Positions 22,396 to 31,824 of a stretch of DNA of 64,000 bases are shown here, one piece after another (the stretch's first letter is position 1; each line of letters begins with the position of its first letter). The notes below the pieces were generated by a model, which searched no databases, was not told the origin of the DNA, and saw only the letters and a list, made by a program, of their open reading frames with translations. The position numbers were made by a program, and so were the translations under genes. The stretch is from contig NZ_JAOWPT010000006.1 in NCBI RefSeq assembly GCF_025753855.1, forward strand, positions 1-64,000, given 5' to 3'. The stretch is from Mesorhizobium sp. ZC-5. GTDB lineage: Bacteria; Pseudomonadota; Alphaproteobacteria; Rhizobiales; Rhizobiaceae.

Positions 22396-22710
22396 TCAGG
22401 CGGCCTTCTTCAGCGGGGCGGTCTTCTCGATCACGCCCATCACGTCGCTTTCCTTCATGATGATGAGGTCCTCGCCACCGAGCTTGATCTCGGTGCCGGA
22501 CCATTTGCCGAACAGGATGCGATCGCCAGCCTTAACGTCGAGCGGCTGAAGCTGGCCGGCCTCGTTGCGCGCGCCGGCGCCGACGGCGATGACTTCGCCC
22601 TCCTGCGGTTTTTCCTTGGCAGTGTCGGGGATGATGATGCCGCCGGCCGTCTTTTCATCGGCTTCGATGCGGCGGACCAGAAGACGGTCATGCAATGGAC
22701 GGAACGCCAT
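22396..22710 (-). CDS. groES: 10-kDa co-chaperonin GroES
   Basis: A 104-residue co-chaperonin that caps the GroEL ring. The sequence shows [12 protein letters not shown], the mobile-loop region [19 protein letters not shown], and [18 protein letters not shown] 22710 is used because it gives the standard N-terminus [11 protein letters not shown] and has AAGGAGAACGAC upstream; an upstream alternative at 22767 would add 19 residues. It is the first gene of the groESL operon, with a CIRCE operator 160 bases upstream. Confidence 0.97.
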   Translation of the reverse strand: MAFRPLHDRLLVRRIEADEKTAGGIIIPDTAKEKPQEGEVIAVGAGARNEAGQLQPLDVKAGDRILFGKWSGTEIKLGGEDLIIMKESDVMGVIEKTAPLKKAA

Positions 22711-22869
22711 GTCGTTCTCCTTCAAGGACAAACAGATTTTCGAGGTTCCTCCGCACCGGACCGGCAATATCGGACGGGTGCGGAGCGCCGCGACCCTTCA
22801 TCAGGCGTCGCGCGCGCATATCGAGCTAGTTTCGCGATTTTTCCGTTTCAAGAGGTCGGAGCAAAAATT

Positions 22870-22896
22870 TTAGCACTCACCCCTTAAGAGTGCCAA
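22870..22896. promoter_or_regulatory. CIRCE operator (HrcA site) upstream of groES
   Basis: TTAGCACTC, nine bases, then GAGTGCCAA: the CIRCE inverted repeat with one mismatch in the second arm. HrcA binding to this element represses groESL in alphaproteobacteria. It lies 160 bp upstream of the groES start codon, so the transcript should have a long leader. Confidence 0.9.
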
Positions 22897-23043
22897 CAAA
22901 CTGTTATCATGCAGCTATTTCGTTTCAGCGCTGGGATTTCCTGCTTGAATTTTCGCCGCGATCCAACAAAATTATCAGAGCTTGGTGCTGCCTCTGCGCA
23001 GTCGGAACCTGAACGCAATCCGAGGAGTTTTTTGCAGACGGAG

Positions 23044-23274
23044 GACATCGATGAACCGACAGAAATTTTCGCCAATCCGGATCACCCGAACCGCTGCAGC
23101 TCTATGTCTGGCAGGAATACGACCTCGCGCCTGAGTTTCCCGAGCTGAAGGGTTTTCTCGACTATTGGGGAGCGCGAGTTGGAAGGCCCGCTGCATTCCG
23201 TCCGCGTTGCCCACCATCGCTTGATTAAGCCGTCCGAATGGCGCGCCGTCGACGGCATTATTTCGATCCACTGA
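23044..23274 (+). pseudogene. usg-family protein, frameshifted remnant
   Basis: Three successive frames together read as a Usg protein: PTEIFANPDHP (from 23044), then QLYVWQEYDLAPEFPELKGF after a shift near 23090, then ERELEGPLHSVRVAHHRLIK to the stop TGA at 23272 after a second shift near 23168. The blocks match the conserved Usg core (PDHP...LQxYVWQxYDLAPxFPxL...LxGPLHSVRVAH). At least two frameshifts separate them and no proper start is present, so the gene is dead. Usg is a small conserved alphaproteobacterial protein of unclear function. Confidence 0.8.
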
Positions 23275-23635
23275 CAGTAACGTAGCGCAACGCGAAGGCG
23301 GCATCACCTAATGTCCGCTTTTGTGCACCGGTAATAAAGCCGCAATGGCGGAAATGGGGGCGCATTGCAACCCGGCAGCGTTGGGGCCGACTGCTGACAG
23401 TCCGGTATCGGCTGGGGTGACGCGAGAAGCTGCCGTTCTGCAGCCGACCTCGTTTCGGTCGCTAAACATGACTCGAGGCCCCCCGGAAGCAGTCATCCAT
23501 TCACGTCGCACCTTGCGTCCGTCTAACCGGCTTGACGCTGGGCAAGATATCGTCGCTCCACGCGTGTTTGCGACCTTCGTTCCTCGTGCGTCGATCAACT
23601 GATTCACTCATTGCCGGGATCCGGAGAGTCGACCG
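23275..23635 (+). other. 361-bp stretch without a convincing gene
   Basis: It lies between the usg remnant and the transposase remnant and probably includes the left end of the insertion element. I could not identify terminal inverted repeats or a target-site duplication, and the short frames show no family resemblance. Confidence 0.4.
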
Positions 23636-25075
23636 ATGATGGGTGAGCGAACGGTGGCGCAGGATGCGCTGTTTTACAGCTTCAGCTTGGATCGACACGT
23701 GCCGGCGGACCATCTGCTGCGCTCGATCGACCGGTTCGTGGACCTGTCGAACATCCGCGAGCACTTGCGCCCCTTCTATAGCGAAACTGGTCGGCCTTCG
23801 ATTGATCCCGAATTGATGATCCGTATGCTGATCATCGGCTATTGCATGGGCATCCGGTCAGAGCGTCGGCTGTGCGAAGAAGTCCATCTCAACCTCGCCT
23901 ATCGCTGGTTCTGCCGGGTCGGCCTTGATGGCGCGGTACCCGATCATTCGACCTTCTCCAAGAACCGGCATGGCCGCTTCCGCGACAGCGACCTGCTGCG
24001 CCAGCTGTTCGAAATGACCGTCGCGCGCTGCATGGCCGAGGGGCTGGTCGGCGGCGAAGGCTTCGCGGTCGATGCGAGCCCGATCCGCGCCGATGTCCAT
24101 CGGCAGCGTTCGGTTCCGGGCGATGAAGGTCTGCCGCCCGAAGCGGTCGGTCGCGCCGTGCGCGAGTATCTGGATGTGCTCGACGATGCCGCGTTCGGCG
24201 GTGCGACACCGGTTCTGCCGAGCGTATCGCTCTCACCGACCCCGCATCACGCTGGACAGCGGCAACGCGCGAGCGCGCCTTCTACGCCTACAGCACCAAC
24301 TATCTGATCGACCTCGAACATGCCGTGATTGTCGAGGCGACCACCTCGGTGCGCCAGGCCGAGGTGACCGCCCAGCGCAGGATGATCGACCGCGCGCAGG
24401 CACGGTTCGGCCTGCCGCCGGAGCGACTGGCTGCCGATGCCAGCTATGGCGATGCCGCCAACCTGGCCTGGCTGGTCGAGGGCAAGGGCATTGCGCCGCA
24501 TATCCCTGTGTTCGACAAATCCGCCCGCACCGACGGGACATTCGAGCGATCGGCCTTCACCTTCGACCCGAAGGACGACAGCTATATCTGTCCCGGCGGG
24601 AAGCGCCTGCGCCCTCGAAACCGGAACTTCACCGTCCCCCGACCCAATGTCGATCAAGACGGCTTCATTCGATATCGCGCGCCAGCAGGACTGCGGCGGC
24701 TGCGCTCTACGCCAGCGCTGCACGCCCAAACATGCCGGCTCGCAAGATCATGCGATCAATCCATGAAGGCGCCCGCGACATCGCGCGCGATATCGCCATG
24801 ACCGACGCCTACGTCACTTCACGAAGGCAGCGAAAGAAGGTCGAGATGTTGTTCGCGCACCTCACACGCATCCTGAAGCTCGATCGCCTGCGCCTGCGAG
24901 GTCCGAACGGCGCCAAAGACGAGTTCCTCCTCGCTGCCACCGCCAGAACCTCCGCAAGATGGCCAAGCTGATCACCATATTGCCTCTGCCGGCTCCCGTC
25001 TGAGGGGCAAGGCGTCGAGCGGTCACCTCGAGCGCCCCAACAACTCGCTCCGATCATCGACTTCTTCAACACAAT
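23600..25075 (+). mobile_element. Decayed IS1182-like insertion sequence
   Basis: The region is occupied by one transposase remnant read on the + strand; the ends are approximate, because terminal inverted repeats were not recognised. The DDE-type N-terminus with PSIDPELMIRMLIIGYCMGI and DHSTFSKNR is characteristic of IS1182-type elements. It interrupts the space between the usg remnant and the HupE-like operon. Confidence 0.7.
23636..25003 (+). pseudogene. IS1182-family transposase, multiply frameshifted
   Basis: The N-terminal 200 residues are intact (GRPSIDPELMIRMLIIGY, WFCRVGLDGAVPDHSTFSKN, FAVDASPIRADV). The frame then shifts near 24215 (continuing as RIALTDPASRW), again near 24680 (QQDCGGCALRQRC), near 24733 (ARKIMRSIHEGARDIARD) and near 24940 (RQNLRKMAKLIT), ending at TGA 25001. 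At least four frameshifts mean no functional enzyme. The shifts are spread along the gene, as expected for neutral decay and not for programmed frameshifting, which uses a single site. Confidence 0.85.
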
Positions 25076-25171
25076 CCGCCTGATGTCGGCCGTAGAGGTC
25101 GGCTTTGCTGCTCCCGAAAGCAGATATGACAGCAGCCATTATGCTGGGGATCGTGATTGCCTCAGAAGCGA

Positions 25172-25783
25172 TCAGCCAGCTAAATTTGCGCCTGACCCTA
25201 CAATCCATCCGAGTGACAGCAGGCCCGTTGCCGCTGCCCAGCTGCCAAGGACTCGCTGCACCACTTGGAAGGTGAAGGCAGTATATGAGATGACCAGCGC
25301 GGAGATCAAAATGGTCACCGTCAGGACAGCGGCAACCGTGCCGATCAAGGCGACCCAATCGGCATCTGCGGCCCGCAGTTCCACGCCGCTCTGAAAACCC
25401 AGTAGACCGCCGAAAACAGCCGCTGCGACCGCGGCAACAGTCGACGAGGTTTTCAGCCCCAGCGCAATGGATCCGCCAAGTAAGACTAGCGCGCCGGCGT
25501 TGGCGATGGCGAACGACCCGGTCATCTGGGAATACACCCCGACAGCTCCAGCCAAAAACCAGGCAATTGGGGTGACGATTACCAGCAGTCGGCCAGCTTG
25601 TGCGCCTTGCGATGACGCAAACAGGCTCAGCGTCACCAGCCCGACGAGGTCCATAGGGGTCAGCATGAGGTGCAGCGCACCGTCATAAAATGGCCCGAGC
25701 CCGGAATTGACGAGATGAGCATACGATGGCGTGGGCGCGCAAAGCGCCACAGCCAGGAGAACGCCACCAGCGCTTCGTCTCAT
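25172..25783 (-). CDS. HupE/UreJ-like membrane protein
   Basis: A 203-residue protein with a signal-like N-terminus (ending PSYAHLVNSG) and about six hydrophobic segments. The early histidine after the signal region (AHLVNSGLGPFYDGALHLM) and the repeated Gly/Ala-rich helices resemble the HupE/UreJ group of metal-uptake or accessory membrane proteins. The ATG at 25783 overlaps the stop of the preceding HupE gene in ATGA, so the two are coupled. The IS remnant lies 170 bp beyond its stop. Metal specificity is not known; nickel, cobalt or copper are possibilities. Confidence 0.65.
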   Translation of the reverse strand: MRRSAGGVLLAVALCAPTPSYAHLVNSGLGPFYDGALHLMLTPMDLVGLVTLSLFASSQGAQAGRLLVIVTPIAWFLAGAVGVYSQMTGSFAIANAGALVLLGGSIALGLKTSSTVAAVAAAVFGGLLGFQSGVELRAADADWVALIGTVAAVLTVTILISALVISYTAFTFQVVQRVLGSWAAATGLLSLGWIVGSGANLAG

Positions 25784-26388
25784 GCAAAAGCGCCGATCAG
25801 AAAATACGTTCCGCCGAGCAGAACACCGCCACCCAGGGCGCGTAAAGCGGTTCTGCCCATCGGTAACTTGTCTACGGCACCTATCCCAATCCCCAGCATG
25901 TGCAGCAGGCCCGTGGCGACGACGAAACCAAGGCTGTAGAGCACGGCGTCGGCGCGGGGTGAAAGTTCGGTTCCGTGCGCGTGGCCGTGGAACAACGCAA
26001 AGATCATCACTAGCGGGATGGCGGCCGCCAGGCTCAGTCGCATGTTCGTGAGGATGAGAAGGCCAAGGACGATCGAGGAGACTGCGATTCCGATCTCGAC
26101 CCAAGGCAGAGGAATGCCGAACAGACCGAGCATCCCGCCCGCCGCCATGGCAATCGGGAATGCTATCGGAAGGATCCAGAGTGCCGGAGGGCCGAGCAGT
26201 GCTCCCCATAGTCCCACTGCGATCATCGCCAGGATATGGTCCCATCCGCCGATCGGATGGCTCAATCCTGAGAAGAATCCACTGACCGCCTCTCCCTCCA
26301 CATGAGCGAAGGCAGCTTCGGGAAAATGGACGACCGCGGCGCAGATGCCTGAAGCGAGCAGAAGCCGGCAGACATGAAGTTTCGTCAT
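25780..26388 (-). CDS. HupE/UreJ family membrane protein
   Basis: A 202-residue protein with a signal-like segment ending near FAHVEGEAVSGF, then SGLSHPIGGWDHILAMIAVG, the hallmark HP-x3-WDH block of HupE/UreJ proteins, and a later HGHAHGTE histidine cluster in a membrane helix. About six helices are predicted. Family members take up nickel or assist hydrogenase and urease maturation, but no hydrogenase or urease gene is in the window. It is the fourth gene of the DUF3604 operon, 16 bases after the preceding gene. Confidence 0.85.
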   Translation of the reverse strand: MTKLHVCRLLLASGICAAVVHFPEAAFAHVEGEAVSGFFSGLSHPIGGWDHILAMIAVGLWGALLGPPALWILPIAFPIAMAAGGMLGLFGIPLPWVEIGIAVSSIVLGLLILTNMRLSLAAAIPLVMIFALFHGHAHGTELSPRADAVLYSLGFVVATGLLHMLGIGIGAVDKLPMGRTALRALGGGVLLGGTYFLIGAFA

Positions 26389-26404
26389 TCATCCCTCTTC
26401 GGAT

Positions 26405-27412
26405 TTAGAACATCATCAGCGTCCGCTCGATCGTCCAGAATGCTCCGAGCGACCCCACCAGATATCCTGGCGCGTAGCTGGCCCACCTCGGCACGTTGAA
26501 CTGGAGGATCGGAAGCGCACGGCAGAGCAGCAGAATGATCAGAACGAAGGCCAGTTGGCCGATCTCCACCCCGATGTTGAACGCCAGCAGCGCCAAAGGA
26601 ATGTCGCTGCTCGGCAATCCCACCGTGGTCAGTCCGCTTGCGAAACCGAAGCCGTGCAGAAGACCGAAGGCGAAGGCCACGATCCAGGAGTGGCGCAGCG
26701 TGAAACTGGTCTGGCCTCGCCATAGCCGCACGACTTCCACTCCAAGGAACAGGATCGAAAGCGCGATTGCCGCATTGAGCGGATCAGCGGGAACGGAAGC
26801 ATAGCCGAGCGTAGCGATCGCAAGCGTGATGCTGTGGGCGACGGTGAAGGCGGTGATGGTCTTGATCAACGAACGGGTCGAGCGGACGATGATCATCAGG
26901 CCAACGACAAAGAGCAGATGGTCGAAACCCATCAGGATGTGCTCGATGCCCAACGTCATATAGGTTCTGGCGACCTGCCAGGTCGTCTGACGATCGGAAA
27001 GCTCGATCCATGGTCGCGCAGGCTTGACGATTTCTGTGGCTTGTCGGCCGTCGAGCCAGGACACCCGAACGAGAACATCGGTGATCGTCGCCTGCAGGCC
27101 CATGAAGTCGATGCGCTGGCCGGCGAGGTCACCCTCGGGCAGCTCGATCCGGCGCCTTTCGATGGTAGAATCATTCAGGCGCTGAGTGATCGGATCGACC
27201 GTGTCCCGAACTGCCTCGGGTAATTGCAGCACGACGGGCAGCGGCATGCCCGAGTTGACCGGCGTACGCCACAGAACGTCGTATCGCCCCGGATCTGTCT
27301 CCCGTATCTGCAGATAAGCGGGCCGCGACTCATGCGCTTCGGCCGAAAGCGGCATGCAGGCGGCCGTCAGGCAGAGCAACGCAAGAACCTTCAGCGCGAG
27401 GCGGCTCAGCAT
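26405..27412 (-). CDS. HupE/UreJ_2-type membrane protein with exported N-terminal domain
   Basis: A 335-residue protein. Residues 1-27 are a signal peptide (ending SAEAHESRP). Residues 28-155 form an exported beta-rich domain. From about 160 the membrane domain carries YMTLGIEHILMGFDHLLFV, the conserved GxxHxxxGxDHxLF motif of the HupE_UreJ_2 family, and FAFGLLHGFGFASGL, a second histidine-containing helix. ATG 27412 is chosen for the signal peptide. It overlaps no neighbour but sits 19 bases behind the isomerase gene. Probable divalent metal transporter or accessory protein. Confidence 0.85.
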   Translation of the reverse strand: MLSRLALKVLALLCLTAACMPLSAEAHESRPAYLQIRETDPGRYDVLWRTPVNSGMPLPVVLQLPEAVRDTVDPITQRLNDSTIERRRIELPEGDLAGQRIDFMGLQATITDVLVRVSWLDGRQATEIVKPARPWIELSDRQTTWQVARTYMTLGIEHILMGFDHLLFVVGLMIIVRSTRSLIKTITAFTVAHSITLAIATLGYASVPADPLNAAIALSILFLGVEVVRLWRGQTSFTLRHSWIVAFAFGLLHGFGFASGLTTVGLPSSDIPLALLAFNIGVEIGQLAFVLIILLLCRALPILQFNVPRWASYAPGYLVGSLGAFWTIERTLMMF

Positions 27413-27431
27413 ACGGGGATATCCTGCCTGG

Positions 27432-28331
27432 TCAGCTTGCTTCGCCACCGCTCTGCTTTCGTACCGTCGTATCCGGCGCCGATTCCGGCTGCCCGAATTT
27501 GGGAAGCACAACATCGTACTTCTCGCGCATCACCCGGTAGGCTTCCTGCTGGAATTCGGCGCGGCGTGCGCCTAGAAAAGCCGCCTTCACCTCATCCTCA
27601 ACTTCCTTGAAAACCGGGATGGAGGATGGTGTCATGTTCTCGACGAAGACCGCATGCCAGCCATAGCCCGACTCGAGAGGGCCGGACCAATGTCCGGGCT
27701 CGAGTGTGAACACCTCACGCGCGAAAGCTGGGCCGAAAACGGTAAGAAGCTCGGCTTCCGTGCGCTCCGCGTACGAATTCTGGAACATGAAGCGGTCGCC
27801 GTTCCCTGGGCCGGCAATAGTCGCTACTTCCCGCACAGCTGCGGCGCGCGCATCCTTCCCGTGCGTGTCGAAGGAATAATAGACATGACGAAAGCTGATC
27901 CGGGGCGGATGCGCGAAGTCTTCGCTATGAGACTTGAACCATGCCAGCAGTTCAGCCGTAGTCGGCTCTTGAAGAGCCGACAGGTCCTCCGCCAGGAAGT
28001 CCATCTTCTGCGCCAACCGCCGCTTGACGATGATGTCATCCTGGTCGAGTCCCATCGTGATAGCCTCGCGGTAAAGCACTTCCTCTCGCACCTTCGCCTC
28101 GACCATTCCACGAATCGCGGCAGCCGAAGGCGGCGGCAGGCCCTGCACCTGCCATGAGACGAGCATCTGAGCGATATCACCTTCGGTGATGACGATCTCG
28201 TTCCGCTCGATGCCACCTTCCGACGTCCTTTGGCCGCCGATGTAGAAGAGCACCGCTCCGATTAGGACAAAGTGCACCAGCGGCTCGCGGACGAGCCCCT
28301 TCAGCATCTCGCTGACAGAAGAACCCAACAT
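27432..28331 (-). CDS. PpiC-type peptidyl-prolyl isomerase, membrane-anchored
   Basis: A 299-residue protein with one N-terminal membrane segment (about residues 17-33) and no lipobox. The rest is SurA/PrsA-like: an N-terminal helical region with KVREEVLYREAITMGLDQDD, then a parvulin domain (about 145-255) with RISFRHVYYS, FGPAFAREVFTL and GWHAVFVENMTP. It would help fold exported proteins on the periplasmic side. It is second in the DUF3604 operon, 31 bases after that gene, so it probably serves DUF3604 or the HupE proteins. Confidence 0.85.
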   Translation of the reverse strand: MLGSSVSEMLKGLVREPLVHFVLIGAVLFYIGGQRTSEGGIERNEIVITEGDIAQMLVSWQVQGLPPPSAAAIRGMVEAKVREEVLYREAITMGLDQDDIIVKRRLAQKMDFLAEDLSALQEPTTAELLAWFKSHSEDFAHPPRISFRHVYYSFDTHGKDARAAAVREVATIAGPGNGDRFMFQNSYAERTEAELLTVFGPAFAREVFTLEPGHWSGPLESGYGWHAVFVENMTPSSIPVFKEVEDEVKAAFLGARRAEFQQEAYRVMREKYDVVLPKFGQPESAPDTTVRKQSGGEAS

Positions 28332-28362
28332 ACGCCTCCCCGGCCCGCGGAACGACCAGTTC

Positions 28363-30618
28363 TCAGCGCTTTATTTCGTTGAGGTCAACTAGTGATTCCG
28401 GCGTCGGCACGACCTCGTAGTTGGCATAGCCAAACTCGTTGCTTCGGGCGAGCAGCGTACGGTCGCCGACCTGGTAAGCGGACCAGCTCAGTTGCTCGTT
28501 GCCGAAGCTCTCGACGATCTTGCCGTCCGTAACCTCGTAGTGGACAGGAACGCCGAGATAGGCATCCTGCGTCACGTTACCGAAATGCTGCGGCACGGGG
28601 CTGCCCGGATCGAAGTTGAGGATCACGCGCTGGCCCGTCGCATCCCACACCGTCCGGAACACGTCGCCGGTAACCAGATTCTTGAGCCACACGGTCTTGC
28701 CAACCGTCAGCGCGGTCAGGGCTTGTTGATCGAGGGCCTTGCCGCCGGTGCCGATATCGGCAATGCGAACGCCCGCCGCTGTGCGTTCCTTGCCTTCACC
28801 GGGTGAATACCAGATCGGCGAGGTCCATGCCCGCTCCTGGACCGTCGCCGGCACGACTTGCGACACCTTTACGCCAGCTTCCTTCGCCTGGATCGTGGTC
28901 CAGCGCGGCGTCGGAATCTCCAGCACGCGCGCATAATAAAAAGCATGAACCGAAGGATCGAAGTCCGGATCGGTCCAGACGGAGCTAAGCTCGACTGAGC
29001 CGACCGAGTTCTCATAGATCGCGTTTTCGACATCGACCGTGGAGGCGATGGCCGGCACCTTGCCGGTCACTGGGTCGGGCTTTCGATCATCGGACCAGAC
29101 AACGTCATAGATTTTCTCGAAGGACTGTCCGCTTGCCGACCAACCCTTGACGACCTGAACGCGGTCGAGGTTGCCCGAGGTCGGATCCTTCACCGCCCAG
29201 ACCAGGAAGGATGGAGCCTTGTCGCTTGCTGCAGACGGTAGGTCGGACCCCATCGGCACACCCTTCTGATAAGCGCCCCTGACCCAGTTTTCGCCCTTCA
29301 GGTCGGCGGCGGTGAAATCCTGCCCGCCGAAAAAGCGAACCTTGATCCGTGTCCCGCTGGTACCGTAGGTTTCCTTGCGCTTCATCGCCTCGAACAGGGA
29401 TTCCCGCGTGTTCTCTTCGGCCCAGAGAGCGCTCAGGCCCGCAGGATTTTCGTATTTTGGATCCAGGCCGGCGAACATCTTGCCTTCAAGGCGCCCCTTC
29501 ATGTCGCCGTCGCCTGCGCCATGGCCGCCGTAGAAATTGTCCTGACGGTAAGGCGCGGCGGCGTTGTGCGAATCCGATCCGCTGACGAAGCCTGGTTTGT
29601 ATGGATTGAAGCCTTGCGTGTCCTCGAGCGCGAGCCCGTTGCGCAATGCATCGCGCACAAAGCTTCCCCTGATGCCGTCGAAGCGACCCGACGGATCGCC
29701 AAGCAAATACGACATGATCTCGTAATTGGCGAATTCGTCGTTCGGCGAAAGCAGAGGATGCGTCTCGGACGCGCCCTTTATCTGCTTTATCTCGATCAGC
29801 GGCTCGTTGCGCATGCGCGACTCCGCCCATGCCGCGTCGATCGGGCGCCCCTTGCTGTCGACCTCCGTCGGATACATCAAGCCATCGGACAGGTTGGCGT
29901 TGTGCGAGATGGCGAGCAGCTCGATGCCCGATTCCCGCTGCTTGTCCATCCATGCCCAGAGATCCTCGGGCGCCTCCGAATCGAAGGAAGAGAAGGGGAA
30001 CTCCGGCAGACGCGCCGCATCCTTGAAATAGATGTTGCGGTGCATGTTGCGACTGTTGGGCGTCGACGTCCATTCATAGGCGTTGAACGCGGTGAACTTG
30101 CCTGGCTCGTTCGCGGCGTTCGCCATCTCGTTGTTGCGTTTCCAGACCGAAGACATGAGCTGCGGGGAGACCAGTTCCTTGATCGGTTGGTTCGCCGTCA
30201 TCGTCCGGCCGAGCATCAGATAGATACGCTGGATGTCCGCCGGCGTCTTGACTTGCAGTTCCTTGCCGAGTTCGCTCTTGGCTAGGTCCGTGCTCGGGTC
30301 GTTCGCCTGCTGGATCACGCCGACATATTCGGAGTGGTCTGTGACCCCCATCCAGTCGAGCGGCTGCTCGATCTGCATGTCGAAGCCCAGCGCGTGCTTG
30401 AGCGGCTTTCCCTTGGCGTAAGCGTAGGCATCTGCCGGAGTCGCTTTCGTGTTGCCGAAGATGTAGGCGTCGAACGACCAGCTCGTATGGATGTGCTGCT
30501 CGCCGAAGAAGACATCCCTGTCGGGATTGGGATCGGCGACCGCAGTGCCGGCTGAAAACAGCGCCAAGGCACTCGCCCGCACCATCAATCTCGATATATG
30601 AATCCGCAACTCGGTCAT
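28363..30618 (-). CDS. DUF3604 family exported protein
   Basis: A 751-residue protein with a signal peptide (residues 1-28, ending AVADP). It begins DVFFGEQHIHTSWSFDAY, where H42 and H44 form a PHP-type HxH metal motif, and has GVTDHSEY with D94-H95, and LAISHNANLS later. These features point to a metal-dependent hydrolase related to the PHP domain, in the periplasm. The family often sits next to PpiC and HupE genes, as here. No substrate is established. It is the first gene of a five-gene - strand operon. Confidence 0.87.
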   Translation of the reverse strand: MTELRIHISRLMVRASALALFSAGTAVADPNPDRDVFFGEQHIHTSWSFDAYIFGNTKATPADAYAYAKGKPLKHALGFDMQIEQPLDWMGVTDHSEYVGVIQQANDPSTDLAKSELGKELQVKTPADIQRIYLMLGRTMTANQPIKELVSPQLMSSVWKRNNEMANAANEPGKFTAFNAYEWTSTPNSRNMHRNIYFKDAARLPEFPFSSFDSEAPEDLWAWMDKQRESGIELLAISHNANLSDGLMYPTEVDSKGRPIDAAWAESRMRNEPLIEIKQIKGASETHPLLSPNDEFANYEIMSYLLGDPSGRFDGIRGSFVRDALRNGLALEDTQGFNPYKPGFVSGSDSHNAAAPYRQDNFYGGHGAGDGDMKGRLEGKMFAGLDPKYENPAGLSALWAEENTRESLFEAMKRKETYGTSGTRIKVRFFGGQDFTAADLKGENWVRGAYQKGVPMGSDLPSAASDKAPSFLVWAVKDPTSGNLDRVQVVKGWSASGQSFEKIYDVVWSDDRKPDPVTGKVPAIASTVDVENAIYENSVGSVELSSVWTDPDFDPSVHAFYYARVLEIPTPRWTTIQAKEAGVKVSQVVPATVQERAWTSPIWYSPGEGKERTAAGVRIADIGTGGKALDQQALTALTVGKTVWLKNLVTGDVFRTVWDATGQRVILNFDPGSPVPQHFGNVTQDAYLGVPVHYEVTDGKIVESFGNEQLSWSAYQVGDRTLLARSNEFGYANYEVVPTPESLVDLNEIKR

Positions 30619-30755
30619 GCCCCGCTCCTCATGGGTCTGCTTCGCCGAAATTTCAGCTAGGGAAAATGCATCAGGATGCTAGCTACGTCCACTCACTCAT
30701 CTTGCCATTTCGTGCCAAATAATCAGAAGCGAAGACTAGATTGCTGGCTATTTAC

Positions 30756-31763
30756 TTAATTGCTATCGCGGGTTAGCCCAAAATGGGACGGTGCCGATCC
30801 CGTCCAGCGCCTGAAGGCGCGCGTGAAATGCGCAGGGTCGCTGTAGCCGATCCTGTAGGCGATATCAGTCATCGTGTGCTCGCCTTCGGAGATCAGCCGC
30901 AGCGCCTCACAGCGACGTGTCTCGTCAAGCAGGTCCTCGAAATCGATACCGCAATATTTGAGACGTCGCTGAAGGGTGCGCGCCGACATCCCCATTCTTT
31001 TTGCTATGGCTCTTAGCTTGAGGTGCCGGTGATCCGAGAGCCGCTCGATCAGCAGGCCCGCCGCGTCAACCGCCGACCGCAGTGCTTCCGTCACCTTCGA
31101 AGCCTCGTCCGTTTGAACCCCGAGAGGCATGTCGAGCAACGCGCGATCAAATTCGATCATGTCGTGCTCGCATCCCATTTCGATGTTCGGCCCAAGGCAT
31201 TCCTCGAGCGTATCGTCACCCCGCGACCTTGAGGTAGTGAGATGTACCCGTATGGCGGCGGGCTCACCGGTCATCAGCGGCACCTTGCGCAGGACCGCAA
31301 GGCTTCCGTAGATGAACTGCCTCGGATCCATGTCGCACCGACCTGAGAAGCGGTAGACGATTCGGGCAGTCCGGTCTCCCGTGATGAAGTGAACATTCGA
31401 TCCCTGATGGAGCATCGAGACGTTGGTCGCAGCAAGCTCGCAGGCATGAGCCACGTCAGCTGACCGCAGGATCGACTTCCCCCACATGCCGAGTGAACGC
31501 AGTTCGGTCATATGGCCGACATGCGCCCCGCCAAACGGATCCTGCGTTGCCGCCACCATTTCGTTGGCGATATGAAAGCATAGCGCGCGCGGAAGATAGA
31601 CGTCCGGATCCTGAAAGATATTCGGGGAGATGCCAAGGCGCCGGAAAAACTCGATCGAAGATATGCCTCGCTTTGCGAGATAGGGCGCGACCTGCAGGAA
31701 ACTTCTAATCTTGATCGACGGCGCAGTGTTTAACATTCGAAATAGCTTGGCATCAAATGGCAA
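30756..31763 (-). CDS. AraC-family regulator (OruR-like)
   Basis: A 335-residue transcription regulator. The N-terminal arabinose-binding-type domain (about 25-215) and the C-terminal AraC HTH pair (about 235-330) are clear, with MGMSARTLQRRLKYCGIDFEDLLDETR and ITDIAYRIGYSDPAHFTRAF-type blocks (here MTDIAYRIGYSDPAHFTRAF). ATG 31763 is used; ATG 31736 is possible. It is divergent from the exported-protein gene at 31825 and lies upstream of the DUF3604 operon on the same strand, so it could control either. The effector is unknown. Confidence 0.9.
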   Translation of the reverse strand: MPFDAKLFRMLNTAPSIKIRSFLQVAPYLAKRGISSIEFFRRLGISPNIFQDPDVYLPRALCFHIANEMVAATQDPFGGAHVGHMTELRSLGMWGKSILRSADVAHACELAATNVSMLHQGSNVHFITGDRTARIVYRFSGRCDMDPRQFIYGSLAVLRKVPLMTGEPAAIRVHLTTSRSRGDDTLEECLGPNIEMGCEHDMIEFDRALLDMPLGVQTDEASKVTEALRSAVDAAGLLIERLSDHRHLKLRAIAKRMGMSARTLQRRLKYCGIDFEDLLDETRRCEALRLISEGEHTMTDIAYRIGYSDPAHFTRAFRRWTGSAPSHFGLTRDSN

Positions 31764-31824
31764 GACGCAGCACGCGCACTATAGCAAGATGCGATAAACT
31801 TGAAAGACATGGGAAATCGAAAAA

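Noticed and set aside
23636-25003. Programmed frameshifting in the transposase
   Set aside because: At least four shifts at scattered positions without a slippery site fit decay, not programmed recoding.
25784-26392. Upstream extension of the 25172-25783 frame on the - strand
   Set aside because: It is the shifted frame of the HupE gene at 25780-26388; the signal-peptide start at 25783 is better.
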